Assembly: GCA_964346725.1 (NCBI GenBank) | Contig: CAYFVM010000001.1 | Span: forward strand, 124,001 to 188,000 | DNA: 64,000 nucleotides | Reading direction: 5' to 3' | Source of the DNA: UBA1715 sp964346725 | GTDB taxonomy: Bacteria; Bacteroidota; Bacteroidia; Bacteroidales; UBA1715 | Part shown: in pieces, positions 43,191 through 52,091 of the stretch | How positions within the stretch are numbered: position 1 is the first letter of the stretch | Layout of the letters: every line of letters begins with the position of its first letter | Made by a program: the position numbers and the translations under genes | The notes under the pieces: generated by a model | Told to the model about the DNA's origin: nothing | The model's database searches: none | The model's input: the letters and a program-made list of their open reading frames with translations, nothing else

Positions 43191-44706
43191 CTGCGGTACA
43201 TCGTTTTCGCAGGAAAAAATCAAGGCAAGCAACAAGTATTATAAGGGTTTAAATGAGGGCAATCCCATTTCGTCAAACAGGTTTTGTGCTGACCCAACGG
43301 CTGTGGAATATGAAGGCCGTTTGTACGTGTATGGTACTAGTGACCATCAGCAATATGAGGGGGTAGGCGTGAACGGGAAAAACACCTACGATAAAATTAA
43401 ATCTATTGAAATGTTTTCTACCGACGATATGGTAAATTGGACGTATCACGGAGTTATCAATGTGAAGGAGGTTGCTCCTTGGATTATCAATTCCTGGGCT
43501 CCATCTATTGTTTCTCGAAAGGAAGCAGATGGGTTGACGCATTTCTATTTATATTTCTCAAACAATGGAACTGGTGTTGGTGTCATTACCGCCACCTCTC
43601 CAACTGGTCCGTGGAGCGATCCTCTTGGTACTCCTCTTATTATGGCAGGCATGCCTAAAGTAGAAGGCGTTCCCAATCCATTTGACCCGGGAGTTTGCAT
43701 AGATGATAAAGGTGTAGGATATCTTGGATTTGGAGGAGGTGTTGCAAAAAACGGTACTAATGCAATGCCTCGAACTGCTAGAATTGCACGTTTGGGAGCG
43801 GATATGGTGTCGCTTGATACCGTTGTTGAAATTAAAGCTCCATATTTTTTTGAAGCAAGTGAGTTAAATTTCGTAAATGGCACATTTATATATACTTACA
43901 ATAATAACTGGGTGCCTAGCGAAGAGTGGGATTTTAGTGTTGCACCACATCCGTCGCAGTGTAGTATGTCATACATGACAACAACCACCCCATTGGAGAC
44001 AGATAGTTGGAAATATCGCGGACATTATTTGCAAAATCCGGGAGATTTAGGCTTGTTTTATAGCAACAATCACACGCATTTTCAGAAATATAACGGCACC
44101 TATTACTTGTTTTATCATACCATGCTTTTGCATGGTGCAATGATGCCACAGGGGAGTGAGTTGGCATTCCGCAGTCTTTGTGTGAACGAAATGAAAATAG
44201 ACGAAACCACGCAAAAAATTTCTATGGTGCAAGCCGACAAACAAGGAGTAAAACCGATTACAACACATAGCGTCTCTGAACAATATTGGGGGGCAACTAT
44301 GTTTACCTCTGCAGAAATGGCTTTTGAGCCTGATAGTTCAATGGGGGTGAGAGATGCGTTGCGTGTACTTTCAAGTAGTATATATGGAGGCCCTAAAAAT
44401 CTTGAACAATTTCATCCCTACATGGTTTCGAAAAGTATGGAAGCGGGAGCATGGCAAAGTATTAAAAACGTAGATGTTCAATCAGGAACTTTACACATCA
44501 AAGCTAATGGTAAGGGAACGATTAATATTTGCTTGGATAGTCCGAAGGCAAAACCGGTGGCAACAGTTACGTTGGATTCAGCATGTACAACATTTGATAT
44601 GTTGAGTGGTGAATGTGGTAAATCTGTAGAAATAAAAGTAAAGAAACCGGGAGTTCATACCGTGTATTTCGTGTTTTCAGAACCAAATATGCGTTTGCAT
44701 TCGTAG
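43183..44706 (+). CDS. Glycoside hydrolase family 43, 5' end truncated or displaced
   Basis: The body is a well-kept GH43 propeller: FCADPTAVEYEGRLYVYGTSDH with the catalytic Asp D37, INSWAPSI, NPFDPGVCIDDKG, PYFFEASELNFVNG with the likely Glu, then a C-terminal beta domain (ANGKGTINICLDSPKAKPVATV). The 5' end is odd. The frame opens after a stop at 43168 and has no ATG; the first usable start is TTG at 43183, inside the palindromic repeat. The first residues (CGTSFSQEKIK) look like the end of a signal peptide whose beginning is missing. So insertion of the repeat has probably removed the start and signal peptide. Either a crippled gene or one that relies on a poor start; the rest of the frame is intact to 44706. 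Confidence 0.82.
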   Translation: MRLCGTSFSQEKIKASNKYYKGLNEGNPISSNRFCADPTAVEYEGRLYVYGTSDHQQYEGVGVNGKNTYDKIKSIEMFSTDDMVNWTYHGVINVKEVAPWIINSWAPSIVSRKEADGLTHFYLYFSNNGTGVGVITATSPTGPWSDPLGTPLIMAGMPKVEGVPNPFDPGVCIDDKGVGYLGFGGGVAKNGTNAMPRTARIARLGADMVSLDTVVEIKAPYFFEASELNFVNGTFIYTYNNNWVPSEEWDFSVAPHPSQCSMSYMTTTTPLETDSWKYRGHYLQNPGDLGLFYSNNHTHFQKYNGTYYLFYHTMLLHGAMMPQGSELAFRSLCVNEMKIDETTQKISMVQADKQGVKPITTHSVSEQYWGATMFTSAEMAFEPDSSMGVRDALRVLSSSIYGGPKNLEQFHPYMVSKSMEAGAWQSIKNVDVQSGTLHIKANGKGTINICLDSPKAKPVATVTLDSACTTFDMLSGECGKSVEIKVKKPGVHTVYFVFSEPNMRLHS

Positions 44707-44810
44707 TGTTGGAGCGTAACAGATAAATGATTTATAGAGGTGTGAAAGTTATTGTGCTTTGTGCAGATAATTTGCAAATTGCTAAATAACAAATAGATAG
44801 ATATAAAGTT

Positions 44811-45713
44811 ATGATATACACAATAGGGGAAACTGTAATAGATTTAATCTTTAAAATCATGCAACCGCAAGCAGCAAAAGTTGGTGGTTCGGCATTAAAT
44901 ACGTCGGTGAGTTTGGGACGCTTGGGCAATGATGTTTCCTATATTTCTGAGGTTGGTGGCGATGATTTGGGCGATTGGTGTATTGATTTCTTGAAAAAAA
45001 ATCATGTTGGTACGCAGTATATCATTCAGCACAAAGACAAAAAGTCGTCGCTGGCGCTTGCGTTTTTGAACGAACACAATGATGCGCATTATAGTTTTTA
45101 CAAAGAATTTACCGACGTAATGCCATCGGTTTCTATCCCCATTTCTTCTACCGATATTCTCTTACTTTCATCATCTTTTACGCTAAATGCACGTGTCCGC
45201 TCGTGCTTGACTGGTGTGTTGCAACAAGCGTGCAAACAAAATGCACTTACAATGTATGACCCTAATATGCGAAGGGCGCTTTCTAAGGATTCTGCTGAAT
45301 ATTCGTTACTCAAAGAAAATTTCTCTTTTGCCGATTTTGTTCGATTATCCGACGAAGATGCGCAAGCAATTTTTGGAACAAATGACGCTTCGCAAGTATA
45401 TCAAGAATTACAAAAATTCAACGTGCAAGTGCTTGTATACACTCAAAATAGCAAAGATGTTATTGTGAAAACTCCACTATTTACCAAGTCGTATTCGGTC
45501 CCTTTGGTTACCGTTGTTAGTACGATTGGGGCGGGAGATGCTTTTAATGCAGGGTTTTTGCATTGTTTAAAAAAACAGGGTGTTACATGTTCAACTGTAA
45601 AAACACTTCCAGAATCATTTTATGATGAAGCAATTCCTTTTGCCATTGCATGCTCCGGTGAAGTATGTGGCTTGATGGATAATTATATAAAGTCACGAAG
45701 TTCAAATCAATAA
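44811..45713 (+). CDS. PfkB family carbohydrate kinase (fructokinase-like)
   Basis: 300 residues with the ribokinase fold. GETVIDLIF (6-14), VGGSALNTSVSLGRLGNDVSYISEVGGDDLG (24-54) as sugar-binding region, MYDPNMRR, and the anion hole/catalytic base STIGAGDAFNAGF with D243. Phosphorylates a sugar, most likely fructose or a related ketose; the specific substrate cannot be read. Downstream of two GH43 genes and likely part of saccharide use. Confidence 0.9.
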   Translation: MIYTIGETVIDLIFKIMQPQAAKVGGSALNTSVSLGRLGNDVSYISEVGGDDLGDWCIDFLKKNHVGTQYIIQHKDKKSSLALAFLNEHNDAHYSFYKEFTDVMPSVSIPISSTDILLLSSSFTLNARVRSCLTGVLQQACKQNALTMYDPNMRRALSKDSAEYSLLKENFSFADFVRLSDEDAQAIFGTNDASQVYQELQKFNVQVLVYTQNSKDVIVKTPLFTKSYSVPLVTVVSTIGAGDAFNAGFLHCLKKQGVTCSTVKTLPESFYDEAIPFAIACSGEVCGLMDNYIKSRSSNQ

Positions 45714-45753
45714 GCATTTTTTGAAAAATTTGCTGCGTTTGCAATCTTATATA

Positions 45754-45773
45754 TCTACGTTTTTAAACGTAGA
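45754..45773. promoter_or_regulatory. Palindromic candidate operator upstream of the Hdr-like operon
   Basis: TCTACGTTT-TT-AAACGTAGA, perfect 9-bp arms with a 2-base centre. TTTACGTTTTTTTA at 45779-45792 repeats the half-site. It lies about 95 bases before the first hdr start. The centre is too tight for an RNA hairpin of all nine pairs and no adjacent T-run follows, so a dimeric repressor/activator site is more likely than a terminator. Confidence 0.45.
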
Positions 45774-45865
45774 CGGAAATTTACGTTTTTTTACTATAGG
45801 ATACATTCACAATAAGTTACTCCTTTGTATGACAATAATTATATCAATCTTTGGAGGTCTACAAT

Positions 45866-46567
45866 ATGGATTATGTTACTGAATTAGAAAAAGACTTGCG
45901 GTTCAAAGAAGCTATGCATTCTTGCTTAAATTGTGGAATATGTAGTGCTATTTGTCCAGCTGCTGAGTTTTACAATTATGATCCACGTATCATAGTAACT
46001 ACGGTGCAACGGAGAAATAATGCCGAGATAGAACAGCTACTCAAATCAAATACTATTTGGTATTGTGGACAATGCATGTCGTGCAAAACACGTTGTCCTC
46101 GCGGAAACACTGCCGGTATGATAATTCAAGCATTGCGTATGCTTTCTCAACGATGCGGTTTTTTCACCGAAAGTGAAAAAGGTCGTCAACAATATGCATT
46201 GAAGAAAACCATAGGCGAAAATGTTTTGAAGTATGGCTACTGCGTACATACGTTGTTGGTAAAACCCGAATTGCATCCCGAACAAGGCGTAATATGGGAA
46301 TGGGCGTACAGAAATCGCGAAGCCTTGTATGACAGACTAGGAGCAAATCTCTACAAAGAAGGTCCTGGAGCTATGCGCAAAATCAACCAAAAGAATCTCG
46401 ATGAACTTGCCGAAATTTTCAAAGTTACCGGCGGAGAAGAAATGTATGAATTAATCGAAAACGATTCGAAGAAAAAAGCCGAAGAAATGCACATGAGCAT
46501 CGACGATGCCAACAATGAATATTTAATGCACGTGCTGACATACAATAGTAATCAACATCAAGACTAA
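45866..46567 (+). CDS. Heterodisulfide reductase subunit C-like ferredoxin protein
   Basis: 233 residues, soluble. Two [4Fe-4S] motifs: C20, C23, C26, C30 (CLNCGICSAICP) and C67, C70, C73, C77 (CGQCMSCKTRCP), the HdrC pattern. A C-terminal helical extension of about 150 residues (KGRQQYALKKTIGENVLKYG, MRKINQKNLDELAEIFKVTGG) is longer than in methanogen HdrC. The ATG at 45866 is chosen because GGAGG lies at 45853-45857; such a strong Shine-Dalgarno is rare in Bacteroidetes. First gene of the five-gene operon; six bases separate it from the HdrB-like gene. Passes electrons between the HdrA-like flavin and HdrB-like clusters (family knowledge). Confidence 0.88.
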   Translation: MDYVTELEKDLRFKEAMHSCLNCGICSAICPAAEFYNYDPRIIVTTVQRRNNAEIEQLLKSNTIWYCGQCMSCKTRCPRGNTAGMIIQALRMLSQRCGFFTESEKGRQQYALKKTIGENVLKYGYCVHTLLVKPELHPEQGVIWEWAYRNREALYDRLGANLYKEGPGAMRKINQKNLDELAEIFKVTGGEEMYELIENDSKKKAEEMHMSIDDANNEYLMHVLTYNSNQHQD

Positions 46568-46572
46568 GAGAT

Positions 46573-47640
46573 ATGAATATAGAAGGTAAAAAACAAATTT
46601 GGAGTTCGTATCAAAAAGAGATAGCTGACAATGATTATTACTACGCACGTAGTTGTATTCGTCAGAATTTTTTCCCTGCTTCTGAAGCAACTTTTTTGCG
46701 CATTTTGCGTGAAGAATTGGGCAAAAATATCTTTGACGACCCCAACCATACAACGTGTACCGGTATTGGATATCATTCCGACATAGTGCCTTTCGACACA
46801 ATTCAAACCGTTGTGGCTCGTCATTTTTCATTGATGACAGAAGCCGGTCTTGAAAATATTGCAATTTCATGTGTTACGTCGTTTGGTATTTATACTGAAA
46901 TTCTTGATTTGTGGCAACATTTTCCAGAACAGTTGGAAAAAATTCGTGAGTATTTGTACAAAGCTACAAAACGCGAATTTAATGTGCCTAAAAATATAGC
47001 TCACGCCAGCGATGTGATTTACAAATTTCGTAACGAAATAGCTGAAAAAGCAAAATACAAATTAGTAAATGCAAAAACCGGAGAACCATTAAATGTAGTC
47101 GAACACATTGGTTGTCACTATTCAAAAATGTTTCCAACCAAAGGTGTTGGTGGAGCAGAATTTCCGCAAGTTTTGAGTGGTATGATAGAATCGTGGGGCG
47201 GTAATGTGGTTGATTATCCTGAACGTCGCCACTGTTGCGGTTTTGGCTTTAGACAATATTTGGTACAAGCCAATCGTGGATATTCCGTTTCAAATACCAA
47301 GAAAAAATTAGAATCAATGAAACCATACAAACCGGATTTTATCGTTACAAACTGTCCGGGTTGTTCTATGTTTATGGATAAATGGCAATACGCAATTGCT
47401 GAAATGGAAGGCACTACGTACGATCAAGAAGGACGCGGAATACCAGTGTTGACATACGAAGAAATGGCAGGTTTGGTACTTGGCTATAATCCTTGGGATT
47501 TGGGTTTGCAAATGCACCAAGTTCAATGTGAATCAGTATTAGACAAATTGGGAGTAGAGTACGACCCCAAAGCAAAATATTTAGATAAAAATGGCAATCA
47601 AATGCCACTTCCCGAAAAACCACTTAATTTATTGCAATAA
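46573..47640 (+). CDS. Heterodisulfide reductase subunit B-like protein
   Basis: 355 residues with the CCG (DUF224) architecture. The second CCG domain is complete: C181, C221-C222 (RRHCCGFG) and CPGC with C261 and C264, which in HdrB hold a noncubane [4Fe-4S] cluster. The first domain has C28, C62 (TCTGIG, so CTG where CCG is expected) and C100 in SCVTS, where CxxC is expected; two Cys are lost, so it probably has no cluster. HdrB is the disulfide-reducing subunit in methanogens; the substrate here is unknown and there is no CoM/CoB in Bacteroidetes. Two bases before the HdrA-like gene. Confidence 0.9.
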   Translation: MNIEGKKQIWSSYQKEIADNDYYYARSCIRQNFFPASEATFLRILREELGKNIFDDPNHTTCTGIGYHSDIVPFDTIQTVVARHFSLMTEAGLENIAISCVTSFGIYTEILDLWQHFPEQLEKIREYLYKATKREFNVPKNIAHASDVIYKFRNEIAEKAKYKLVNAKTGEPLNVVEHIGCHYSKMFPTKGVGGAEFPQVLSGMIESWGGNVVDYPERRHCCGFGFRQYLVQANRGYSVSNTKKKLESMKPYKPDFIVTNCPGCSMFMDKWQYAIAEMEGTTYDQEGRGIPVLTYEEMAGLVLGYNPWDLGLQMHQVQCESVLDKLGVEYDPKAKYLDKNGNQMPLPEKPLNLLQ

Positions 47641-47642
47641 CA

Positions 47643-48674
47643 ATGATAGACGTATTGATAATAGGCGGCGGAATTGCAGGTATAGAAACAGCATGTTCTC
47701 TGCAAGATTTAGGCTTTGAAACAGTTATAGTTGAAAAAGAAAAAAACATTGGTGGTCATTTGAACGATTGGGATACGTTGTTCCCAACGCATCGTTCCGC
47801 ATCCGAAGTTTTGGCGCACTATACTGATGAAACCCGCAAACGTGCTCTTACTATTTATTTAAACACGTATGTAATTTCAATAAAACGGCAAGATGACGGC
47901 ATTTTCGAGATTCTCACATCTCGTGATGTGATTTTCCATAGCAAAACTGTGGTGCTTGCTTCCGGCTATAATTTGTTTAACGCCACACGTAAGGAAGAGT
48001 ACGGTTACAAAATCTACGATAATGTAATAACTTCTGCCGATTTGGAAATTCAATTGAAGCAATTGAATGGAGAATATAGAACACCTACAGGTAAAGTGCC
48101 TCGAAAAATCGCATTCATTCACTGTGTAGGTTCTCGCGACGAAAAGTCGGGCAATCATTATTGTTCAAAATTATGTTGTGTGACAGCCGTAAAACAGGCT
48201 ATACACATGAAAAAACTTTGCCCTGAATCTGAAATATTTTGCTGCTATATGGATTTGCGTATGTATGGACCTGGTTTCGAGGAAATGTATCGCGAAGCAC
48301 AGGAAAAATATTATGTGCAATTTATTCGTGGCCGTTTGTCTGAAGTTGGCGAAAAATCAGATGGATCGTTGCAGTTGAAGGTTGAAGATACCTTGGCGGC
48401 TCGTCCAAGTCGTTTGGAAGCAGATTTACTTGTGTTGATGGTTGGTATGGAATCTGCAAAAAGCACCGAATTGTTCGCACAATCGTGTGGGTTGCAATGT
48501 GCGCCAAGCCGTTTTGTGCAACCGCGTGATATTCACATTGCGTCAAACCTTACCAATGTTGACGGTTTGTTTACCGCAGGAACAAGCATGGCTCCTATGT
48601 CGGTTTACGATACGGTTAATCATGCAAAAGCTGCTGCGTTTGCTGTACGTGATTATTTAAACAATAAAAAATAA
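47643..48674 (+). CDS. Heterodisulfide reductase subunit A-like flavoprotein (short form)
   Basis: 343 residues, about half of methanogen HdrA and closer in size to QmoA. FAD site GGGIAGIE (8-15) with EKEKNIGGHL; the HdrA cluster motif is present with C161, C174, C178, C179 (CVGSRD, then YCSKLCC), and a C-terminal FAD motif VDGLFTAGTSMAPMSVYDTVNHAKAAA. The extra ferredoxin domains of long HdrA are absent. It could be the electron-splitting or collecting centre of the complex. Overlaps the next gene by one base. Confidence 0.9.
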   Translation: MIDVLIIGGGIAGIETACSLQDLGFETVIVEKEKNIGGHLNDWDTLFPTHRSASEVLAHYTDETRKRALTIYLNTYVISIKRQDDGIFEILTSRDVIFHSKTVVLASGYNLFNATRKEEYGYKIYDNVITSADLEIQLKQLNGEYRTPTGKVPRKIAFIHCVGSRDEKSGNHYCSKLCCVTAVKQAIHMKKLCPESEIFCCYMDLRMYGPGFEEMYREAQEKYYVQFIRGRLSEVGEKSDGSLQLKVEDTLAARPSRLEADLLVLMVGMESAKSTELFAQSCGLQCAPSRFVQPRDIHIASNLTNVDGLFTAGTSMAPMSVYDTVNHAKAAAFAVRDYLNNKK

Positions 48675-49021
48675 TGAGAGATTTTGGTTACACTACCACA
48701 AAATCAAGAACGATTGACTATGACAAAATAGACACTCGTTTGATTTCGTATGTACTTGAAAACGAACCGACATTTAATGCGTGTATGTCATGTGGTTCAT
48801 GTACCGCTATTTGTAGTGCCGGAAATTTAACTCCATTTAACATACGAAAATTGAGTTTACAAATTCGTCTTGGCGATTATTCCAATGCACACGAGGAACT
48901 TGATAAATGTATGTTGTGTGGAAAATGTTTGCTAGAATGTCCGCGAGGCATCAATACACGCAATGTTATTATGTTAATGAAGAAAGGGTTGACGTTGTTC
49001 AACATTAAAGACAAAGAATAA
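48674..49021 (+). CDS. Second HdrC-like two-cluster ferredoxin
   Basis: 115 residues with C37, C40, C43, C47 (CMSCGSCTAICS) and C79, C82, C85, C89 (CMLCGKCLLECP). A plain HdrC/QmoC-type ferredoxin without other domains, likely the link between the soluble HdrABC-like part and the membrane protein that follows. It overlaps both neighbours by one base. Confidence 0.9.
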   Translation: MRDFGYTTTKSRTIDYDKIDTRLISYVLENEPTFNACMSCGSCTAICSAGNLTPFNIRKLSLQIRLGDYSNAHEELDKCMLCGKCLLECPRGINTRNVIMLMKKGLTLFNIKDKE

Positions 49022-50796
49022 TGGAAGACTATTTCGTATTGCCGTTCACGCTTGGAGCTATAACCTTATTTACAATTTTACTTGTAAAATATGGATTATG
49101 GATTGCAAAACTGTCGCATCGAGATAAATTGAGAATTGTGCAAAGTTTTCTCACTCGACGCACGTTTGCCGCTATCAAAGATAGTATTATGGAAGGATTG
49201 CTACACCGTAGCGTATTTAAACGCAATGTGTTGTTGGGCTATATGCACATGAGTTTGGCTTTTGGTTGGTTTTTATTAATAGTTGTGGGTCATATTGAAA
49301 TTGTGGTGCGTTATGGATCATTTGTTGCGCCACCTTGGGAAATCATATTCTTCCCATATTTTCATCATGAAACATTTCCTGGAGAACCTTTCATGACCAA
49401 CTTGATGGACTTCTTGCTTTTGTTCGTTTTATCAGGCGTTTTACTTGCTTATTTTAAACGATTAAACAGTAAAATTTTTGGCATCAAGAAAACAACAAAA
49501 CTCAAACCCGGCGATCGATTTGCCTTGATATCATTGTGGGCAATTTTCCCATTACGTTTGTTTGCCGAAGGTGCAACAGCAGCTTTGTATGGCAATGGTG
49601 GATTTTTGACAAATGTCGTCGGATATTTTTTTACTTGGATAAACGTAACACCAACAATGGAAAGTGCGCTTTGGTGGGCGTATTCTGTTTCTTTGGGCGT
49701 ATTTTTCGTCTGTATGCCATTCTCTCGATATATGCACATTTTCACCGAGATTCTGTTCATCTTCTTACGACACTATGGTATTAAATTAAAAAAAGAGTTC
49801 AATTCGTATTCAAGAATTCAAGTATATTCATGCTCTCGTTGTGGTGTTTGTATCGATGTATGTCAAATGCACGTTGCCAATATTTCCAACAACCAATCGG
49901 TGTATATCTTGAAAAATATTCGCGACCAAAATTTAACAGATCGTAAGCTGTATAACTGTTTGCTCTGTGGACGTTGTGAAAACGTGTGTCCGGTTGGAAT
50001 TAACCTAAACGATTTACGTATATCTCAACGAATTAAAGCTACCAAAGAGTTTAACTCAAATTATGAATTCTTAAATACTTTGCCAGTTGAAATGGGAAAG
50101 GTGAATACCAAGTCGGAAGTGATTTTCTTTGCCGGTTGTATGACGCATATGACCCCTGGAATTAAAAAATCAATTTTGACAGTATTAGATAAAGCAGGAG
50201 TCAATTATCAATTTATGGATAAAGACAAAGGTGCATGTTGTGGACGACCATTAATGTTGGCCGGACAGTATCAGGCTGCGAAAAAGTTGATAGCATACAA
50301 TCGTGAAAAAATTCTAGAATCTGGAGCTCCTATACTGTTGGTTTCATGCCCAATCTGTTACAAGGTATTCCGTGACGATTATGAATTAGGACAAATTACC
50401 ATTAAGCACCATTCTGAATATTTCCTAGAATTGGTAGAACAAGGTAAAATTTCGTTGAAAAAGTCGAACCAGAAAATTGTGTACCATGACCCATGCGAAT
50501 TGGGTAGAGGTTGCGGTGTGTACGAACCTCCTAGAGATTTGTTGCGCATGGCAGGCTCTTTGCAATCAACTCGACAAGAAAAAGTGAAGTCTTTGTGTTG
50601 TAGTGGTTCCTTAGGCGATTTGAGCCTTTCTATGGAAGACAGGAATGTGATAAAAGCTGAAACTCTCAAAGTGTTATTGCAACAGAATACCGACATTTTG
50701 GCTACAGCTTGTCCGTTGTGTAAAAAGACTTTTGTGAAAGGTGTTGATATTCAGGTAAAAGATATTGCAGAAATCGTGGCAGATGCGTTAGTCTAA
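49021..50796 (+). CDS. Membrane-anchored HdrD/DsrK-like Fe-S protein with NarI-like N-terminus
   Basis: 591 residues. The N-terminal about 250 residues hold five or six membrane helices with several His (GYMHMSLAFGWFLLIVVGHIEI, HHETFPGEPFMTN, RYMHIFTEI), as in NarI/HdrE/DsrM-type cytochromes b. C271, C274, C277, C281 and C313, C316, C319, C323 bind two [4Fe-4S] clusters. Two CCG domains follow: FFAGCMTHMTPG with GACCGRP and SCPICYK, then HDPCELGRGCG with SLCCSGSLGD and ACPLCKK, both apparently complete. The arrangement is a DsrM+DsrK or HdrE+HdrD fusion and implies exchange of electrons with menaquinone. Last gene of the operon. Confidence 0.88.
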   Translation: MEDYFVLPFTLGAITLFTILLVKYGLWIAKLSHRDKLRIVQSFLTRRTFAAIKDSIMEGLLHRSVFKRNVLLGYMHMSLAFGWFLLIVVGHIEIVVRYGSFVAPPWEIIFFPYFHHETFPGEPFMTNLMDFLLLFVLSGVLLAYFKRLNSKIFGIKKTTKLKPGDRFALISLWAIFPLRLFAEGATAALYGNGGFLTNVVGYFFTWINVTPTMESALWWAYSVSLGVFFVCMPFSRYMHIFTEILFIFLRHYGIKLKKEFNSYSRIQVYSCSRCGVCIDVCQMHVANISNNQSVYILKNIRDQNLTDRKLYNCLLCGRCENVCPVGINLNDLRISQRIKATKEFNSNYEFLNTLPVEMGKVNTKSEVIFFAGCMTHMTPGIKKSILTVLDKAGVNYQFMDKDKGACCGRPLMLAGQYQAAKKLIAYNREKILESGAPILLVSCPICYKVFRDDYELGQITIKHHSEYFLELVEQGKISLKKSNQKIVYHDPCELGRGCGVYEPPRDLLRMAGSLQSTRQEKVKSLCCSGSLGDLSLSMEDRNVIKAETLKVLLQQNTDILATACPLCKKTFVKGVDIQVKDIAEIVADALV

Positions 50797-50966
50797 GGCT
50801 CGTAGCTATATATTCTATTTTCTGCTTTTTTACTTTGACGTGTATTCTCAAAAGTTATTAACTCTGTTAGTATCTTTTTTACAACTTAATAGAAAGAATA
50901 CAGAAAATCCATTCTTGATTTAAAGATTATTTTGCAAATTTGTCGCACAAAAAATTAAATATACAA

Positions 50967-52034
50967 ATGAAGAAACATAATTTCAATGCAGGACCATCCA
51001 TATTGCCACGCGAAGTTATAGAAGAAACAGCAAAGGCTGTTCTTGACTTCCAGAATGATGGACTTTCAATTTTAGAGATTAGCCATAGAGCTAAGAACTT
51101 TCAACCCGTTGTTGAAGAGGCTGTCTCGTTGTTTAAAGAATTATTGGATATTCCTGAAGGATACTCCGTGATTTTCTTAGGCGGTGGAGCGAGCTTGGAA
51201 TTTTGTATGATTCCATTTAACTTTTTGGAGAAAAAAGCTGCGTATTTGAACACAGGTGTGTGGGCAAAGAAAGCTATGAAAGAAGCTAAATTATTTGGAG
51301 AAGTTGTAGAAGTAGCGTCATCTGCTGATGCAAACTACACATTCATTCCCAAAAATTATACAATCCCAACTGATGCAGATTATTTCCACATCACAACAAA
51401 CAATACAATCTATGGAACAGAAATCCTAAAAGATATGGATTCTCCAGTGCCTATGATTGCTGATATGTCATCAGATATTTTCTCTCGTCCATTGGATGTT
51501 TCTAAATATGGTGTAATCTATGGTGGTGCTCAAAAGAACTTGGCTCCTGCCGGTGTTACATTCGTTGTGATTAAAGACGAATTGTTAGGCAAAGTTTCTC
51601 GTCAAATCCCAACTATGCTTGACTATCGTACACATATCAAAGGAAATTCATTATTCAATACTCCTCCTGTATTACCTATCTATTCTGCATTACTTAACTT
51701 GCGTTTAATAAAAGCTCAAGGTGGTGTAAAAGCTATAGAACAACGTAATATAGCAAAAGCAAACTTGTTGTACGATGCAATCGATTCTAGCAAAGTGTTC
51801 GTAGGAACAGCAAAAGAAGAAGATCGTTCAAGAATGAATATTTGTTTCGTAATGAAAGAAGAATACAAAGAAAAAGAAGCTGATTTCATGACACTTGCTC
51901 AAGCAAGAGGAATGGTTGGAGTAAAAGGTCACCGTTCAGTTGGTGGTTTCCGCGCTTCATGCTACAATGCCCTTCCTATAGAAAGCGTGCAAGCCTTGGT
52001 CGACACAATTAAGGAATTTGAAAGGACAATTTAA
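50967..52034 (+). CDS. serC: Phosphoserine aminotransferase
   Basis: 355 residues, PLP enzyme that converts 3-phosphohydroxypyruvate and glutamate to phosphoserine. NFNAGPSILPREVI at the N-terminus, FLGGGASLEF for the cofactor phosphate, PLP lysine K190 in YGGAQKNLAPAGV, and the C-terminal VGGFRASCYNALPIESVQAL. ATG 50967 begins homology; an upstream in-frame start at 50940 adds nine non-homologous residues. First of serC-serA-DUF1015. Confidence 0.95.
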   Translation: MKKHNFNAGPSILPREVIEETAKAVLDFQNDGLSILEISHRAKNFQPVVEEAVSLFKELLDIPEGYSVIFLGGGASLEFCMIPFNFLEKKAAYLNTGVWAKKAMKEAKLFGEVVEVASSADANYTFIPKNYTIPTDADYFHITTNNTIYGTEILKDMDSPVPMIADMSSDIFSRPLDVSKYGVIYGGAQKNLAPAGVTFVVIKDELLGKVSRQIPTMLDYRTHIKGNSLFNTPPVLPIYSALLNLRLIKAQGGVKAIEQRNIAKANLLYDAIDSSKVFVGTAKEEDRSRMNICFVMKEEYKEKEADFMTLAQARGMVGVKGHRSVGGFRASCYNALPIESVQALVDTIKEFERTI

Positions 52035-52047
52035 TTTTTGTATAACA

Positions 52048-52079
52048 AAAACGGAGAAATGTAAAATTTTCTCCGTTTT
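52048..52079 (+). terminator. Hairpin between serC and serA
   Basis: AAACGGAGAAA pairs with TTTCTCCGTTT around a short AT loop, then AATTTTAT. Ends about 13 bases before the serA start; either a terminator or an attenuator. Confidence 0.6.
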
Positions 52080-52091
52080 AATTTTATAACC

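Noticed and set aside
45754..45773. Reading the palindrome before the hdr operon as a terminator of the PfkB kinase gene
   Set aside because: Only two bases separate the arms and no T-run follows directly; an operator is the better reading, though termination is not excluded.
45866..50796. Interpreting the Hdr-like operon as a methanogenesis or sulfate-reduction locus
   Set aside because: No CoM/CoB, mvh, apr or dsrAB genes are present and the surrounding genes are Bacteroidetes; only the electron-transfer modules are shared.
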